From: an uncultured Planctomycetaceae bacterium
GTDB lineage: Bacteria > Planctomycetota > Planctomycetia > Planctomycetales > Planctomycetaceae
Direction of reading: 5' to 3'
Assembly (NCBI GenBank): GCA_903896675.1
Contig: CAITYU010000124.1
Location: 1 to 64,000, forward strand
DNA length: 64,000 nucleotides
The notes under the pieces are model-generated. The model made no database searches and was not told the DNA's origin. It saw only the letters and a list, made by a program, of their open reading frames with translations. The position numbers and the translations under genes were made by a program. Positions 41,014 through 51,014 of this stretch are shown here, piece after piece (position 1 is the first letter of the stretch; every line of letters starts with the position of its first letter).

Positions 41014-41384
41014 ACCAGCTCCACGCACTGCACGTGACTTCAATTCCTGAACCACCGCGACAACGCACTTCTTACCAGCTTACCCATTAAAACAGCCGCC
41101 GTTGAACAATTCTTCGCCAAAATCCACCGCGATTTTGCCAAAAAATCCCCTTTTTTTGCCTGCTGCCGCAGCGAAAACACCGCTGCACTCGAGAATAACG
41201 ACTGCATTGACACTCACAGCACCAAACCAAATTCGCCCCACTTAACGCGCAACCCCGTGCGAATGTTCGCCGAAATGTTGCAAAAAAACCGAGTGAAACC
41301 GAAATCTGATCAAAAGTACACACTCCAGAAAGCCCCAAACACGGGCCAAATCAGCAAACATCCTGAATTAAGGAATTGCGGATC

Positions 41385-42785
41385 ATGAAGTTGACATTTT
41401 GGGGAGCCGCAGGGGAGGTTACGGGAAGCCAGCATCTGCTGGAAACCTCCGAAGCCCGCATCCTGCTCGATTGCGGCCTGTTTCAGGGACGCGATGACGA
41501 ATGCCGACCCCGCAACGAACAATTCCGCTGCCTGCCCCGCAAACTGGATGCCGTGGTCCTGTCCCACGCCCACATTGACCACTGCGGAAACCTGCCGGGG
41601 CTCTGGAAAGCCGGCTTCCGGGGACCGATCTGCTGCACTGCCCCCACCGCTGACATTGCCGCCATCATGCTTCGCGACAGTGCGCGAATTCAGGAGGAAG
41701 ATGCCGCCTACGAACAACGCAAGCGGTATCGCAGCCGCGACCACGTCCCGGGACCGCTGTACACCGAAGACGACGCGCGACACGTCGCCAAACTGTTCGA
41801 ACCGCAGCCCATGCACGAGTGGCAGGACATTGTTCCCGGTGTCCGACTGCGTTTTCTGCATGCCGGTCACATTCTCGGAGCTGCCATCAGCGAGCTGGAA
41901 CTGCAGGATCAGGGCCAGATTCGTCGCGTCGTCTTCACCGGCGATCTGGGCCGTCGGCACCAGCCGGTGCTGATGGATCCGGAAACCATTGAACGCTGTG
42001 ATGTGCTGATCTGCGAATCCACCTATGCCAATCGTCAGCACCCCGACACATCAAATGTCAGTGCCGAACTGCAGCGGATCATCTGCCGCGCCTCAGAGCT
42101 GGGTGGGCGGGTCATCATTCCCGCATTCAGTCTCGGTCGCACCCAGATGCTGGCTTATCTGCTGAATGAACTTCGGAATCGCAATCAGCTGTGTCGCGTG
42201 CCGGTATTCATCGACAGCCCTCTGGCCACTCGTCTGACGGACGTTCATCGGCAGCACACTGACGACATGGACAGCGATGTACAAAACTCGCTGCGGCAGG
42301 ACGACGATGTGTTCAGCTTCCCCGGGCTCACCTATGTCAGAACCCAGGACGAAAGCATGGCGCTGAATCGCACCCCGGGCCCGCTGGTGATCATTGCAGC
42401 CGGGGGAATGTGCGAGAACGGGCGGATCGTGCATCACCTGAAACACGCCGTCGGTGACGAACGGAACACCGTGATGATCATCGGTTTTCAGGCCGAGCAC
42501 ACACTGGGACGCCGACTGGTGGAACGTCGCCCGGAAGTCAGTATCTTCGGCCGGCGGATTCCCCTGCGGGCTCGCGTGGAGGTGGTCAATGGACTGTCGG
42601 CACATGCCGATGCCGACGACTTTCGCTGGTGGTTCGGCGAGCTGCAGCGACGCGGCGGAACCGGCGAAACCTATATCGTTCACGGAGAACCTGAAGCTGC
42701 CGAGGCCCTCGCCGATATCGCCGCAGACTGCTCGGACGAACTGCCCGTGATCCCGCGGTATGGCCAGAGCTTTGTGATTGAGTGA
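41385..42785 (+). CDS. MBL-fold metallo-hydrolase with beta-CASP/RNA-specificity domain
   Basis: MKLTFWGAAGEVTGSQHLLETSEARILLDCGLFQG; LSHAHIDHCGNLPGLWKAGF; GRTQMLAYLLNEL; SGLSAHADADDF-type NGLSAHADADDF. Confidence 0.92.
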   Translation: MKLTFWGAAGEVTGSQHLLETSEARILLDCGLFQGRDDECRPRNEQFRCLPRKLDAVVLSHAHIDHCGNLPGLWKAGFRGPICCTAPTADIAAIMLRDSARIQEEDAAYEQRKRYRSRDHVPGPLYTEDDARHVAKLFEPQPMHEWQDIVPGVRLRFLHAGHILGAAISELELQDQGQIRRVVFTGDLGRRHQPVLMDPETIERCDVLICESTYANRQHPDTSNVSAELQRIICRASELGGRVIIPAFSLGRTQMLAYLLNELRNRNQLCRVPVFIDSPLATRLTDVHRQHTDDMDSDVQNSLRQDDDVFSFPGLTYVRTQDESMALNRTPGPLVIIAAGGMCENGRIVHHLKHAVGDERNTVMIIGFQAEHTLGRRLVERRPEVSIFGRRIPLRARVEVVNGLSAHADADDFRWWFGELQRRGGTGETYIVHGEPEAAEALADIAADCSDELPVIPRYGQSFVIE

Positions 42786-42799
42786 TGACGGCGTGCGGC

Positions 42800-44035
42800 C
42801 TATCGACCGCAGGCCTTCAGCACGGCTGCGGCTGCGTCTGCAATCTGCTGCTCAGTGTGTTCGCTGCAGACAGACAGCCTGAGCCGTGACGTGCCGTCAG
42901 CAACCGTGGGCGGGCGAATCGCCGGAATCAGAAAACCCGCATCCCGCAGCCGTGCCGCAGCTTCTATGGCTGACTGCTCGTCGCCCAGCAGCACACCCAC
43001 AATCGGACTGCCCGCCGGATTCAGGCGTGCCTCAGCGGCTGCCGTCCCGCGGTAACCCGCCAGTACCAGCCCACCCTCCTGCAGCAGTCTCCGCATCTGA
43101 CTGGCCCGCTGCTGCAGTCGCTGTCGCCGCGCAGTATCACTCTGCAGGATCTCCAGTGCCGCCAATGCCGCAGCACAGACGGCCGGCGGCAGAGCTGTCG
43201 AAAAGAACTGACTGCGAGCTGAATTCCAGAGCCAGTCCGACAACTGCTGACTGCCAGCCGCAAATCCGCCCAGACACCCCACTGCCTTGCTCAGCGTTCC
43301 CAGACACACCGCCACATCCTGCCGCACCCCCTGCAGCTCACAAACCCCGTGGCCCTGGGCTCCAAACACACCCGTGGCGTGCGCCTCATCCACCACCAGC
43401 ACCGCCTGCCACGTTCGCGCCAACTCGGCCAGCAGCGGCAGATCCGCCAGCGATCCATCCATGCTGAAGACGGAATCCGTCACCAGAAAAACCTGGTCGA
43501 AATCGCGTCTTCTGCGTGCCAGGCTGCGCTGCAGACGCTCGGGCTGCTGACGGTCATACACCAGAAAACGAGCATCCGCAGCACGGCAGCCATCGACCAG
43601 ACTGGCATGGTTTTCGCGGTCGCAGAACACCGCGTCATGGCTGCCAGCCAATGCCATCAGCGTCCCCAGATTCGCAGCATAGCCCGATGCAAACAACACC
43701 ACGGCTGCACAGCCCTCCAGCTCTGCCAGACGCGTTTCCAGCCGCTCATGCCACAGGCTGCGACCTGCGACCAGCGGGCTGGCTCCGGATCCCGCCTGCT
43801 GCAGTGCCACTTCGGCAAAAGCCTGACAGACCCGCGGCTCACAGGACAGACCGAGATAGTCGTTGGTGGCAAAGCTGATCAGCGACTGGCGGCCGTCATG
43901 GCAGTGTACAGCCGATGTACGCTGCAACACCGCACGGGTTCGCAACTGCTGCCGGTTCGCCAGACTTTCAAGTCGCGACTGCAGGCGGGCAGAAAAAGGC
44001 TGGAAATCGGGCAACCCGGATTCAGACTGGGCCAT
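42800..44035 (-). CDS. bioF: 8-amino-7-oxononanoate synthase / alpha-oxoamine synthase family PLP enzyme
   Basis: ISFATNDYLGLSCEPRV, GSGASPLVAGRSLWHERLE, VVDEAHATGVFGAQGHGVCE, LGTLSKAVGCLGGFAAG. Confidence 0.82.
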   Translation of the reverse strand: MAQSESGLPDFQPFSARLQSRLESLANRQQLRTRAVLQRTSAVHCHDGRQSLISFATNDYLGLSCEPRVCQAFAEVALQQAGSGASPLVAGRSLWHERLETRLAELEGCAAVVLFASGYAANLGTLMALAGSHDAVFCDRENHASLVDGCRAADARFLVYDRQQPERLQRSLARRRRDFDQVFLVTDSVFSMDGSLADLPLLAELARTWQAVLVVDEAHATGVFGAQGHGVCELQGVRQDVAVCLGTLSKAVGCLGGFAAGSQQLSDWLWNSARSQFFSTALPPAVCAAALAALEILQSDTARRQRLQQRASQMRRLLQEGGLVLAGYRGTAAAEARLNPAGSPIVGVLLGDEQSAIEAAARLRDAGFLIPAIRPPTVADGTSRLRLSVCSEHTEQQIADAAAAVLKACGR

Positions 44036-44055
44036 CGTTTCAGCTGTCGGACAAC

Positions 44056-44083
44056 GAAAAAGCCCGCACGGAGGTGCGGGCCA
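44056..44083 (-). terminator. intrinsic terminator downstream of tRNA-Ser
   Basis: GCCCGCAC (44062-44069) / GTGCGGGC (44074-44081) with AAAAA at 44057-44061 (U-run on the minus strand). Confidence 0.85.
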
Positions 44084-44107
44084 CAAGTCTGGTAACAGCG
44101 ATAAAAA

Positions 44108-44196
44108 CGGAGAGAGAGGGATTCGAACCCTCGGACCCCATTTCTGGAGTCACATCATTAGCAATGATGCGCATTCGGCCACTCTGCCATCTCTCC
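44108..44196 (-). tRNA. tRNA-Ser(GCT), CCA not encoded
   Basis: Reverse complement GGAGAGATGGCAGAGTGGCCGAATGCGCATCATTGCTAATGATGTGACTCC...GGTTCGAATCCCTCTCTCTCCG; 7-bp acceptor stem, GCT anticodon, long variable arm, G discriminator. Confidence 0.95.
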
Positions 44197-44398
44197 AACC
44201 GACATCGTCAGGCCCAGTATACTCGGATTTCACACGGAAACAAGTACAGACTTTTCCGGGGAACCAGTTCCGAAAAACCGCGATCAATCGGACGACCCAC
44301 GACTGAAACTGCGGATTTTCCGATTCTGCGGATTACAGGGACTGCCGACATGGAAGACACTCGAACTGCCGCTCAGGTTCGGTCGATTCATCCCTCGA

Positions 44399-45961
44399 TT
44401 ATCGCGAATACCGAGCTTCGGCGGTGGGAACCGTCTCAGCAGCTTTTTTTGCTGCCGTTCGCCGCACGGCTGGCGGCGGAGTCTCAGGGGCGGGTTCCGA
44501 CTTGTCACCGGTCAGCATTTCCATCAGCCACGGCGAAGCCCGCGGAATCACAATCACCTTCTTCTGCGCTCCAGGCAGGCGATCGTCTATGATCACAGTC
44601 ACCTCCGGACCCGCAGCGGCGGCAGCCACTGTCGGAACCGGCTCAGGGGCCACAGCCGAATCACCACTCTGAACCGTCGCCGGGAAATCGGAGTCCTGCA
44701 TGAAGTCTGCCAATGCACCGTCCAGCTCCGCGGACTCCTGTTCCGGCTCTTCCTGAAACGGCTCTTCCAGCAACTCACGAAACTCATCACCAGCTTCCGC
44801 CTTTGGCTCAGCCTTGACGATCTTCACCTGCTGCTGCTGAGCCAGCAGATCCTGCAGCCACTTCAGACGGTCGCTGGCCAGCAACTCATCCAGCGCCCCG
44901 CGGGACATGTACAGACCTTCGGCATGATTCCGATTGGCACAACTGCAGACCCCCACAAGATTACCGACTGCATCATAAAGTCCGCCGCCGGAGCGACCAC
45001 TGGCAGGTGCTTTCGAACAGATCAGGTTGCCCGGGCCTTCATAGCGATCCCTGTCCACGAGGGTCACTTTCAGAGGCGTTGGCGTTGCACCCTCGTCACA
45101 ACCATAACTGACCAGTTCCTGCCCGCTGGTCAGTTCGTCAGGCCTGGCCGCGAGATCAACGGCTGGCAGAATTCGCTGCGTCTTAATCCGCAGGATCGCG
45201 AGATCGAGGCGATGGTTTCCCAGCACCACCTCAGCCGGCAGTCGCAGCACCTGACCCTCAGCGAACACTTCCACGTAAGTCCGCGTGCTTTTGATATTCA
45301 GCCCCTGGAAGAAGTGCGAGCATGTCAGGATCACGGATTCCGTCGCAGTGCTGTGAATAATGGTCCCGGTGCCGGTTTCACGCACCTTCGCTCCCTCGTC
45401 CTCCGTGCTGCCCTCCACTGTGACTCGCACCGTAGCCGCTTCTGCCTGTTCCAGACCAGTCAGAGCCGCACCGATTTCCGGCGACTGACCGCGAATGATC
45501 GGATCACGCTCTGCTCGCCCCCAGCGCGGAAACATCTTGCCAAAGATATCACCCAGCGATTTTCCGCCGGACGGCTCTTCCGATTTGTCAGCGGGCTCGG
45601 CAGGCGCATTCTGTGCCGGCTGCTGCTGCGCCAGCTTTTGAGCCGCCGCGTTCATCACTCGCCGCAGCACAGCTTCTTCCGTCAGTCCCACAAATCGCTC
45701 GGTTTCCCTGCCGTTGACCAGCAGAATCAGGGTCGGCACAGCCTCCACTCGATATTGCCGAGACACTTCCGGCTGCTCCGAAATATCCACCTGCCGAATG
45801 GGAAAACCGTCGTTTTCCATGCGTTTCAGGATGGGCAGCATCTGCTGACAGGGCTTGCAGTAGCTGGCAGTGAAATCCAGCAACTGGACAGGCGGTACCG
45901 GTTCGTCAGCGAGAGACGCCGCCGGAATCAGGACCAGCAACAGCAGCAGCAACGTTTTCAT
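44399..45961 (-). CDS. secreted thioredoxin-like domain fused to trypsin-like serine protease
   Basis: Signal peptide MKTLLLLLLVLIPAASLA; Trx VQLLDFTASYCKPCQQMLPILKRM; protease VILTCSHFF / GNHRLDLAILRI / KAPASGRSGGGLYDAVGNLVGV. Confidence 0.87.
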   Translation of the reverse strand: MKTLLLLLLVLIPAASLADEPVPPVQLLDFTASYCKPCQQMLPILKRMENDGFPIRQVDISEQPEVSRQYRVEAVPTLILLVNGRETERFVGLTEEAVLRRVMNAAAQKLAQQQPAQNAPAEPADKSEEPSGGKSLGDIFGKMFPRWGRAERDPIIRGQSPEIGAALTGLEQAEAATVRVTVEGSTEDEGAKVRETGTGTIIHSTATESVILTCSHFFQGLNIKSTRTYVEVFAEGQVLRLPAEVVLGNHRLDLAILRIKTQRILPAVDLAARPDELTSGQELVSYGCDEGATPTPLKVTLVDRDRYEGPGNLICSKAPASGRSGGGLYDAVGNLVGVCSCANRNHAEGLYMSRGALDELLASDRLKWLQDLLAQQQQVKIVKAEPKAEAGDEFRELLEEPFQEEPEQESAELDGALADFMQDSDFPATVQSGDSAVAPEPVPTVAAAAAGPEVTVIIDDRLPGAQKKVIVIPRASPWLMEMLTGDKSEPAPETPPPAVRRTAAKKAAETVPTAEARYSR

Positions 45962-46276
45962 AGGCGGCTTCCATGCCAGAGTTTTCGGTTGCAATTGTTA
46001 CAAGGACCGAACTGAGCAGGCTGTAAGACTTACAAACGCCAGTCGCTGAACTCGCAAAACATCCGTTTTTTCGAGCATTTCAGCGAGCTGCCGAGCCTTG
46101 ACTCGCGATCAATCCCCTGTGAAGCAACCCGTATGCCACTCCGGCAGAATCCGTCGGATTCAGGTTCCGACCGGCAGATTCTGCCGCAGCGCGGGCGACA
46201 GCATAATCCGGCCGGGGCGATCGGGGAAAGAGCAGTTTTCAGGGGGGGCTGCCGGGTATGGTCCAGCGACACAAAT

Positions 46277-47041
46277 TCAGCGTCGTGGCAGCGGAATTGA
46301 AACCGACTTCAGTTGTCCGCGGGCAGTCGGCAGGGGAGTCTCTGCACCAGTTTCGTCGGCCAATGTCCCCTGAGCTTTCATGGCGTCAACATCCGGAATG
46401 CGACGCTCCTGAATAAAGCCCCGTGTCCGCGCTGCAGCAGCATTCTTTGTGTCACGACCGGGCAGCAGAATCTCGGTCTCGCGCGAAGACACAACGTGGC
46501 CATCATCCTGCACCAGATCAACTCGCAGGGCACAATTGACCTGATTGCGGTGCTTATTCACATAGGGCACAAACACGCTGTAGGAATGCCCCAGTGTCCC
46601 CTCACCCCGATGCACATCCCAGGCCTCGGGAGTGAATTCGAACTGATGCAGTGGTTCAGGCTCCTCTTCGGCCTCCGGATCATATTCGTCGTACAGCGTG
46701 ATACGCACCGTCCCGTGCACCTGCACACCCGTCTCAACCTTCGGCCCGAAGAACAGGACCTGGCCGGCAAATCCGCGACAGTTTTTACCGTCCATCCCCT
46801 TGCCGTGAGCTGCTTCCCAGAGTGCCACGACCTTGACCACATTGCGTTCATAGGCCGGACGTCCGATCAGCCGTCCCGGATCCCGAAACAGGGTCGCAGA
46901 ACTTTTGAAGAACGACCCGCTGGGCGAACAACCGACGGCCGACACCACAACCGCCAGCAGCAGGAACTGCACCGCATTCCGCAGTCCTGCCGCCGGTTGT
47001 GGTCGCCACTGAGTAAGTTCCGCACTGTCAGTCATGATCAT
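46277..47041 (-). CDS. putative lipoprotein of unknown function, co-directional with the secretin gene
   Basis: Hydrophobic segment plus lipobox-like SAVGCSPSG; starts about 25 nt after the secretin stop. Confidence 0.75.
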   Translation of the reverse strand: MIMTDSAELTQWRPQPAAGLRNAVQFLLLAVVVSAVGCSPSGSFFKSSATLFRDPGRLIGRPAYERNVVKVVALWEAAHGKGMDGKNCRGFAGQVLFFGPKVETGVQVHGTVRITLYDEYDPEAEEEPEPLHQFEFTPEAWDVHRGEGTLGHSYSVFVPYVNKHRNQVNCALRVDLVQDDGHVVSSRETEILLPGRDTKNAAAARTRGFIQERRIPDVDAMKAQGTLADETGAETPLPTARGQLKSVSIPLPRR

Positions 47042-47065
47042 CTTCCACTGTGGTCAACGGGCTGC

Positions 47066-50000
47066 TCAGGGAGTCCGGGGGCGCGGTCCCGGATCGGGCT
47101 GCGGCACGGGTGGGACCTGTGTTTTACCAGGCTCCAGCAGCTGTTCCACCGGACTCTCCGGAGTCAGCACATCGCCTTCGCGAATCTCACCATCAGCGGC
47201 CCCGGCAGCACCCGGGACACTGTACAGTGGACCATGAATGGCTTCCGCATCCGACTCAATGAAGTGCATCCGCTCAGACTCAACCTGTTTCACCAGTTCC
47301 GAATCCAGGTCGCTGAGCACGATTCGCGGCGTCAGGAAGATCAGCAGTTCCGTACGGGCCGAGGTCGTACCATCGTAGCGAAAGGCACGGCCCACAATCG
47401 GCAGGTCACCCAGCCACGGCACCTTGCGTTCCAGAGTCTCGTCCTTCTTCGTGATCATTCCGCCGATCACAATCGTCTGTCCGTTGGGAACGTTGACAGT
47501 CGTCACGGCCTGTGACTGATTGATGATCGGAGACTCGATCGTACCGGTGGCCGCACTGGTAAAGATCGGCACACCCTGCCCGGCCAGCGAACTCTTGTCG
47601 GCGAATACACTCATGGCAATCACGCCATCCGGAGTGATTCGCGGAGTCACTCGCAGAGTAATCCCCACCTGCTGCTGCTGCAGGTTCGGGTTGGCAGTGC
47701 CCAGACCGTTCTGGGTGACACCATTGACCACCGGTACCAGCTGGCCAACGGTGACGAAGGCTTCGTTGTTATGAGTGGTGCGGACCTGCGGGCGACTCAG
47801 CACCTGCACCGTACGGCGGGATGCCAGCGCTCGCAACAGAACACTCACAGCATCCGACTGAGCCGAAAACACGAACCCGCCGAATCCGAGGTCGCTGTTC
47901 TGTCGACCCAGAGAAAAGTTGGCCAGTCCCTGAGTTCCCACATTGCCGGACGTATTGCTGGCCGAGTTATTTCCGAGGGCCACGCTGGTCTGGTTGAAGT
48001 TCAGACCGGGGTTGCCGCTGGTGGACGTGGTGGCAGTCAGGCTGCGGCGGTACAGCAGCGGATCCTGAAAGCCCAGTTCAATCCCAAACTCATCCGTCGC
48101 ATCCAGGCTGACTTCCACAAGCAGCGCCTGAATCACCACTTCCGGCGGCTGAGCATCCAGCTGGTCGATGATCTGGATCACCTGATTGAAGTACTGCGGA
48201 GACGCACTGACGATCAGCGAGTTGCTGTTGATATCCGGCGCCACGAGCACTTCCTGGCGGATGCGTTCGATATTGCTGATCAGGTCTTCCGAGCTGGTCT
48301 GCAGGGCCTGCTGCTGTTCAAGAAAATCCAGCAGCGACTGAGAAACCAGGTCCGCCGGTGCATTCCGCAGCGGGATCACAGTGGTGGTTCGCTGGCGAGT
48401 GTCGTCTGAATCCAGTCTCAGCAGCACCGCTTCCACCACGCTCAGCGATTCCGCACTGCCGATCGCCAGCACTGTATTGGTGCGGATGTCGGCCGAAAAT
48501 CGCAGCGGGATCAGACTGCTCGAGGAACCCTCGGTGCCGGCCAGCTGAATTCCCAGTGCATCCTCTGTGTTGCTGCTTTCGAACAGGGTGGTCAGCAGGT
48601 CCACAGACTGCTGAGCATCTGCATTCTGCAGCGTGAAGACCTTGATCTCAGAGACCGCTCCAGGAGCCTGATCCAGCTCACGCACCAGCGCCTCCAGCAG
48701 ACCCATGCTGGCTTCCGGAGCAGTGAGAATCAGACTGTTCGAACGAGCGTCAAAGCTGACTCGCACGTCCGCCAGAATACCCGATCGAATCAGCTCCTCA
48801 ACACCACCCGCTGATGACAGAAATTCCACGGCTACGGACTTGTTGTCACGCAGCTCCTGGGATCCCTGAGTATTCCCGAAACCGGCTCCACCCTGAGTTG
48901 CATTCTGCTGGGGTGGCGAAATCACTGCCTGCAGGGCCTGATTGATGGTCGTACTCAGTTCTTCAGCCACCGCGTTCTTCAGCTGAATGACCTTCATGCG
49001 GGATGCCGAAGATGGCTCATCACGGTCAATGCGTTCAATCAGCCGACGCACTTCCGCCAGCTCATTGGGCCGAGCCTGCACCACCACCGAGTTCGTGCGG
49101 ACATCGGCAAAAGTCCGCAGGGAAGTGCCCAGACCCGGGCGGTCTGCGTAAAACGTGCCCAGCGAAGTCACCACCTGCGAGGCAATAGCGCTCTTCAGCG
49201 GAAACACCTCGAACTCCAGATCCGGCATCAGTGGCTTGTCCAGACTGACTGCCAGCTCAAGTATCGATTCACGTTCCACTTCCGAGGAAATAATCAGCAG
49301 GGCGTTGGGCTGCACGACGGGCAGGAAGGAAGCGGTTTTCTGATTGTTGCCGGTCGTCCGCTGACGCAGCTCGGCCAACTGCTCATAGACATCCGTCATC
49401 AGCGTGGCCAGAGCTTCCGAATCCACGTTCTCCAGTGTCAGCAGGTGAACACTGGGCAGTGAACCCACACTCACCTTCTCCAGTTGCTGAATGATCTTTT
49501 CCACTCGCTCCACGTCCGCCGCATTGCCCTTCAACAGCAGCAGCTTGAGGTCTTCCAGAGCCTGGATCGTCACATCGCCACGCAGGTTGATGGCCGGACC
49601 CTCATCACCATCGCCGGCCAGAGTGCGGGAACGCGGCTCATCCGCCGGAGCTTCCTGCCGCTGCTCGTCAGCCAGCGACACAAGCTGATGAATCTGCTGA
49701 CTCAGCTGCTCGGTCGTCTTCGTCGGAATATTTTCGTTCGGTACCACCTTCACGGCGGACTCACCCGTCGGATCCGCCGGACGATCAAGGTCCGTCACCA
49801 GCTTCCGCAGGTGGGACAGACGCTGTGCCGGAGCTTCCACGATCAGCGAGTTTTCGTACTGGTTGATGCCTACGCGAAACATCACTGCGGCTTCGGCAGC
49901 ACTGCCGTCTGCCGGATTACTGCGAACCACGAAGCCCGGCAGACCATTCAGGCCTGGCTTTTCCAGTTCAGCCCGATCACGGAAGACCACAAACAATGTC

Positions 50001-50725
50001 CGCGCAACATCCGCAGCATTGCTTTCCTTCAGAGCCAGAGTTTCCTGCTCCATGCTGGCAGCGGCAGCTTCCTGCAGCAGTCCCTGAGTCGTACCGGAAA
50101 CCGGACGAATGCGACTGCCCGCTGCCGCCGACTGCCGGCCACCCGCAGGCTGTACACGTCCACTTTTCGCTGCCGGACCGGGCGCGGAGCTGCGACGCTG
50201 CGGTGCTGCCGCCCCGGACGCCGATCGCTCGTCGCCTGATTGCACTGCCTCATCAGATGCCGGAGCTGCAGCGCGACGACGGGACGATTCTTCCGTCAGC
50301 CGCGGCCGCGCATACTCTGTACGAGCCTCGTCCAGATCCAGCACAATCAGAAAACCATTCTGATGCAGCAGCCGAAAACCCTGCGGCTCAAGTTCCGCAT
50401 TCAGAATGCGTATCGCCGAATTCAGATCGTAACGAGCTTTATCGCGACGGGCAAAACGCCCCGGCGGAACTCGCTTCATCACCAGAGTCAGTTGCTGGCT
50501 CTCCGCAAGGTTCTGCAGCACCTTCTCCCAGCTCGAATCAAAGTAGTTCAGGCGGACACCGTCCTCCTGCTCCACCGTCTCCGGCGTCGGGCTCTTCCGC
50601 ACAGCCTCCCGGAAGGAACGCTGACCTTCTTCGGACGCCCCCAGTCGCATGTGCTGACTGAACAGCACACAGATAGAGGTCGCGACTCCGATTGCCCCCG
50701 CTGCAACAATGCCCTGACGCTTCAC
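47066..50725 (-). CDS. gspD: type II/III secretion-system secretin (GspD-like, 1219 aa)
   Basis: Multiple secretin N-domain repeats (VFPLKSAIASQVVTSLGTFYAD...VRTNSVVVQARPNELAEVRRLIERID); C-terminal VPWLGDLPIVGRAFRYDGTTSARTELLIFLTPRIV. Confidence 0.9.
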   Translation of the reverse strand: MKRQGIVAAGAIGVATSICVLFSQHMRLGASEEGQRSFREAVRKSPTPETVEQEDGVRLNYFDSSWEKVLQNLAESQQLTLVMKRVPPGRFARRDKARYDLNSAIRILNAELEPQGFRLLHQNGFLIVLDLDEARTEYARPRLTEESSRRRAAAPASDEAVQSGDERSASGAAAPQRRSSAPGPAAKSGRVQPAGGRQSAAAGSRIRPVSGTTQGLLQEAAAASMEQETLALKESNAADVARTLFVVFRDRAELEKPGLNGLPGFVVRSNPADGSAAEAAVMFRVGINQYENSLIVEAPAQRLSHLRKLVTDLDRPADPTGESAVKVVPNENIPTKTTEQLSQQIHQLVSLADEQRQEAPADEPRSRTLAGDGDEGPAINLRGDVTIQALEDLKLLLLKGNAADVERVEKIIQQLEKVSVGSLPSVHLLTLENVDSEALATLMTDVYEQLAELRQRTTGNNQKTASFLPVVQPNALLIISSEVERESILELAVSLDKPLMPDLEFEVFPLKSAIASQVVTSLGTFYADRPGLGTSLRTFADVRTNSVVVQARPNELAEVRRLIERIDRDEPSSASRMKVIQLKNAVAEELSTTINQALQAVISPPQQNATQGGAGFGNTQGSQELRDNKSVAVEFLSSAGGVEELIRSGILADVRVSFDARSNSLILTAPEASMGLLEALVRELDQAPGAVSEIKVFTLQNADAQQSVDLLTTLFESSNTEDALGIQLAGTEGSSSSLIPLRFSADIRTNTVLAIGSAESLSVVEAVLLRLDSDDTRQRTTTVIPLRNAPADLVSQSLLDFLEQQQALQTSSEDLISNIERIRQEVLVAPDINSNSLIVSASPQYFNQVIQIIDQLDAQPPEVVIQALLVEVSLDATDEFGIELGFQDPLLYRRSLTATTSTSGNPGLNFNQTSVALGNNSASNTSGNVGTQGLANFSLGRQNSDLGFGGFVFSAQSDAVSVLLRALASRRTVQVLSRPQVRTTHNNEAFVTVGQLVPVVNGVTQNGLGTANPNLQQQQVGITLRVTPRITPDGVIAMSVFADKSSLAGQGVPIFTSAATGTIESPIINQSQAVTTVNVPNGQTIVIGGMITKKDETLERKVPWLGDLPIVGRAFRYDGTTSARTELLIFLTPRIVLSDLDSELVKQVESERMHFIESDAEAIHGPLYSVPGAAGAADGEIREGDVLTPESPVEQLLEPGKTQVPPVPQPDPGPRPRTP

Positions 50726-50941
50726 CGTCGTATTCCTTATAGTGGGCAGGCTTCCCGTATCATGCTGCCTTCATCGCAGTGCCAACTGCCCGGCGGAAAT
50801 TCCGCAGAGCCGCGCCCGATCGCCGACGGTCGCTGATGTCAGCCTGCAACGACAACAACAGTTAATCCTGTTTATCGGATTACTCAGGCTTTACCGTTGA
50901 GTAAGGTTGTGTCGATTGTGCGGGATTTTCCCGAAGCGCGT

Positions 50942-50970
50942 AAAAAAACGCCGATGGATTCACCGGCGCT
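50942..50970 (-). terminator. intrinsic terminator downstream of the Cys-rich carboxypeptidase-regulatory-like gene
   Basis: CGCCG(A)TG...CA(C)CGGCG stem with A7 at 50942-50948 (U-run on the minus strand). Confidence 0.75.
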
Positions 50971-51014
50971 ATCGAAAAATCCTCTGGCTTCAGCAAACAC
51001 AGCCTGAACTCTGC

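Noticed and set aside
46313-47515. 400-aa plus-strand ORF
   Set aside because: Antisense to the lipoprotein and the C-terminus of the secretin; composition typical of shadow ORFs
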